The notes below the pieces were generated by a model. That model searched no databases. It was given only the letters and a program-made list of their open reading frames with translations, and was not told the DNA's origin. A stretch of 64,000 nucleotides of DNA. Source: Pelagibius sp040217155. Lineage in GTDB: Bacteria > Pseudomonadota > Alphaproteobacteria > Kiloniellales > Kiloniellaceae. The stretch lies in NCBI GenBank assembly GCA_040217155.1, contig JAVJNS010000026.1, positions 1 through 64,000 on the forward strand. Reading direction: 5' to 3'. This document shows, piece after piece, positions 62,941-64,000 of the stretch. Each line of letters begins with the position of its first letter. Position 1 is the stretch's first letter. The position numbers and the translations under genes were made by a program.

Positions 62941-63573
62941 CTATCCGCCGACCAAGCCGCTGCCGGCGATACCGTCGAAGATGAACTGCACGGCCAGCGC
63001 CGCCAGCAGCACGCCGAAGACCCGGGCGATGACGTGCAGGCCGGTGACGCCGAGCAGTTTTTGAATCTGCGCCGCGATCAGCATCAGCACGAAGGTGACG
63101 AGCAGCATGCCGACCAGGCTGGCGATGACCACGCCGATGATTGCCGGGTCCCCCTCGGCGTTGGCGACCAGCAAAATGGCGGCGCCCATGGTGCCGGGCC
63201 CGGCGATCAGCGGCGTGGCCAGAGGGAAGACCGAGATGTCGTCCTTGCCGGTCGCCTCGCGGTTCTCATCTTCCGTGGTGGTGACGCCGCCGGAGGAGCG
63301 CGCGAAAACCATGTCTATGGCGATCAGCAGCAGCAGAACGCCGCCGGCGGTGCGCAGCGCCGGCAGCGAGATGCCGAAGAGACGCAGCAGGGAATCGCCA
63401 AAGACCGCGAAGACCAGCAGGATGCCGAGGGCGATCAGCGTGCCCTTCAGGGCGATGGCGCGGCGTTCGGCCGTGGTGTTGCGCGGCGTCAGGGCGGCGA
63501 ACAGCGCCGCCACGTCGAGCGGGCCGATGGTCGCGAAAAAGGTCGCGGAGGCAACGAGCGCGGTTTCAAGCAT
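62941..63573 (-). CDS. MarC family integral membrane protein
   Basis: A 210-residue protein with six membrane helices and the MarC family pattern: ATFFATIGPLDVAALFAALTP near 10-30 (usually ..NPIG...F..LT), PLATPLIAGPGTMGAAIL near 118-135 (conserved PLA.P.iaGPG) and GVTGLHVIARVFGVLLAALAVQFI near 174-197. MarC proteins were once linked to multiple antibiotic resistance but that role was not confirmed; transport function is unknown. Stands alone, convergent with the aldo/keto reductase gene. Confidence 0.93.
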   Translation of the reverse strand: MLETALVASATFFATIGPLDVAALFAALTPRNTTAERRAIALKGTLIALGILLVFAVFGDSLLRLFGISLPALRTAGGVLLLLIAIDMVFARSSGGVTTTEDENREATGKDDISVFPLATPLIAGPGTMGAAILLVANAEGDPAIIGVVIASLVGMLLVTFVLMLIAAQIQKLLGVTGLHVIARVFGVLLAALAVQFIFDGIAGSGLVGG

Positions 63574-63770
63574 GGCCGGAAATGTGGATCAGAGGGGCCA
63601 GCATCCTGGCAGGGCACCGGGACCGCGTCCAGGATTATGCCTTTTCGAGACTAACCAAATTGATTAAGAGTATCTGTGTTAGGGTTCTGGCAGAACGATC
63701 CGAATCCGGCGCGGCGGACCGCCGCGGCCGGTTGGGGTTGAACCCTTCGGGGCAATCTCAGGGTGAAGGC

Positions 63771-64000
63771 ATGGATGCAGCGATAAAGAGCCGGCGCCTG
63801 CGCCTGCTGCTGGGGCACTATCTGGCGGCCCGGGGCGCCAAGCGCCTGCCCTCGCGCAGCGATATCGATGCGGTGGAACTCGCGCCCGTCCTGCCGATTA
63901 TCTGGATCAGCCAGTTCGAAGATAGCGCGGGGACCTTCCGCTATCGCCTGGCCGGCGAGGACGTGAACGACATCTGGGGCATGTCGGTGGCCGGTTGCCT
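63771..64000 (+). CDS. PAS_5-type domain protein (partial, cut by window end)
   Basis: The first 76 codons of a gene that continues beyond the window. Translation shows LLLGHYLAARGAKRLPSRSDID near 12-33, then VLPIIWISQFE and FRYRLAGEDVNDIWGMSVAG, the pattern of alphaproteobacterial PAS_5 domains (RlPsRsdidP..l..lLP.iwl.d......fryRl.G..i....G). Such proteins are small cytoplasmic PAS proteins of unknown partner. The ATG follows AGGGTGAAGGC. No similarity beyond this domain can be judged. Confidence 0.75.
   Translation, partial: MDAAIKSRRLRLLLGHYLAARGAKRLPSRSDIDAVELAPVLPIIWISQFEDSAGTFRYRLAGEDVNDIWGMSVAGC

Noticed and set aside
63660..63690. TTGATT followed by TA-rich bases upstream of the PAS gene
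   Set aside because: No -10 box at acceptable spacing.

Overview
The window is high-GC, densely packed chromosomal DNA from what looks like a heterotrophic alphaproteobacterium of a Rhodospirillales / Kiloniella-like type. That placement is an inference from gene content: TTT and TRAP uptake systems, a C-P lyase operon, a DUF1127 protein, a TctDE-type two-component system and a FixK/FnrL-type box before hemN. I see no rRNA, tRNA, CRISPR array, insertion sequence or prophage. Nearly all DNA is coding, and many genes overlap by 4 nt or sit in tight operons.

Layout. (1) 198-4819 (-): tctCBA tripartite tricarboxylate transporter with an AtuA-like DUF1446 protein and its small DUF4387 partner; 1-197 shows nothing I can name. 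(2) 5213-8436 (+), divergent: a TctD/TctE-like two-component pair plus an orphan periplasmic binding protein, an arrangement like PgtABC. (3) 8547-12803 (+): GMC oxidoreductase, hemN behind an FNR-type box, and an isopropylmalate/isocitrate-dehydrogenase-like enzyme. (4) 13035-14624 (+): tandem paralogous membrane proteins. (5) 14621-20903 (-): MoxR / DUF58 / DUF4350 / DUF4129 operon with SpoIIM-like and RDD membrane proteins. (6) 21137-22980 (+): psuK-psuG pseudouridine degradation. (7) 22977-31051: phnF (-) facing the C-P lyase operon phnGHIJKL with two phnM paralogues and an 80-aa protein. (8) 31162-33985 (+): split transketolase and a beta-hydroxyacid dehydrogenase. (9) 34021-42211: regulatory block with a six-PAS hybrid kinase and OmpR-type regulator, DUF1127 protein, two convergent LuxR-type regulators with degenerate receivers, and a Crp/Fnr regulator. 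(10) 42566-45530: AGE-family epimerase, small lipoprotein, DUF2061 protein behind a Fur-like box, and a membrane protein. (11) 45527-52181: sugar-acid-like locus with Ldh2-family oxidoreductase, UxaA/GarD-type dehydratase, FadR-type repressor and divergent TRAP transporter. (12) 52982-60155 (+): beta-oxidation operon of ligase, thiolase, FadN-type bifunctional enzyme and acyl-CoA dehydrogenase. (13) 60225-64000: double-hairpin repeat, DUF1203 protein, an SDR without its catalytic Tyr/Lys, an aldo/keto reductase, MarC, and the start of a PAS_5-type protein.

How it fits together. Most modules pair a regulator with uptake and catabolic genes: TctDE-like with tctCBA, PhnF with phnG-M, and the FadR-type protein with TRAP/uxaA/ldh. 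psuKG, the C-P lyase genes and the split transketolase all handle pentose phosphates, so a shared ribose-5-phosphate theme around 21-33 kb is possible but not shown. The most unusual signals are a predicted leaderless, FNR-controlled hemN; tandem phnM genes; an SDR lacking its catalytic dyad; a NarL-type regulator with Glu at the phospho-acceptor site; and a 14-bp duplication forming a chain of ATGA junctions between kinase and binding-protein genes. I did not find a clearly new multi-gene system.
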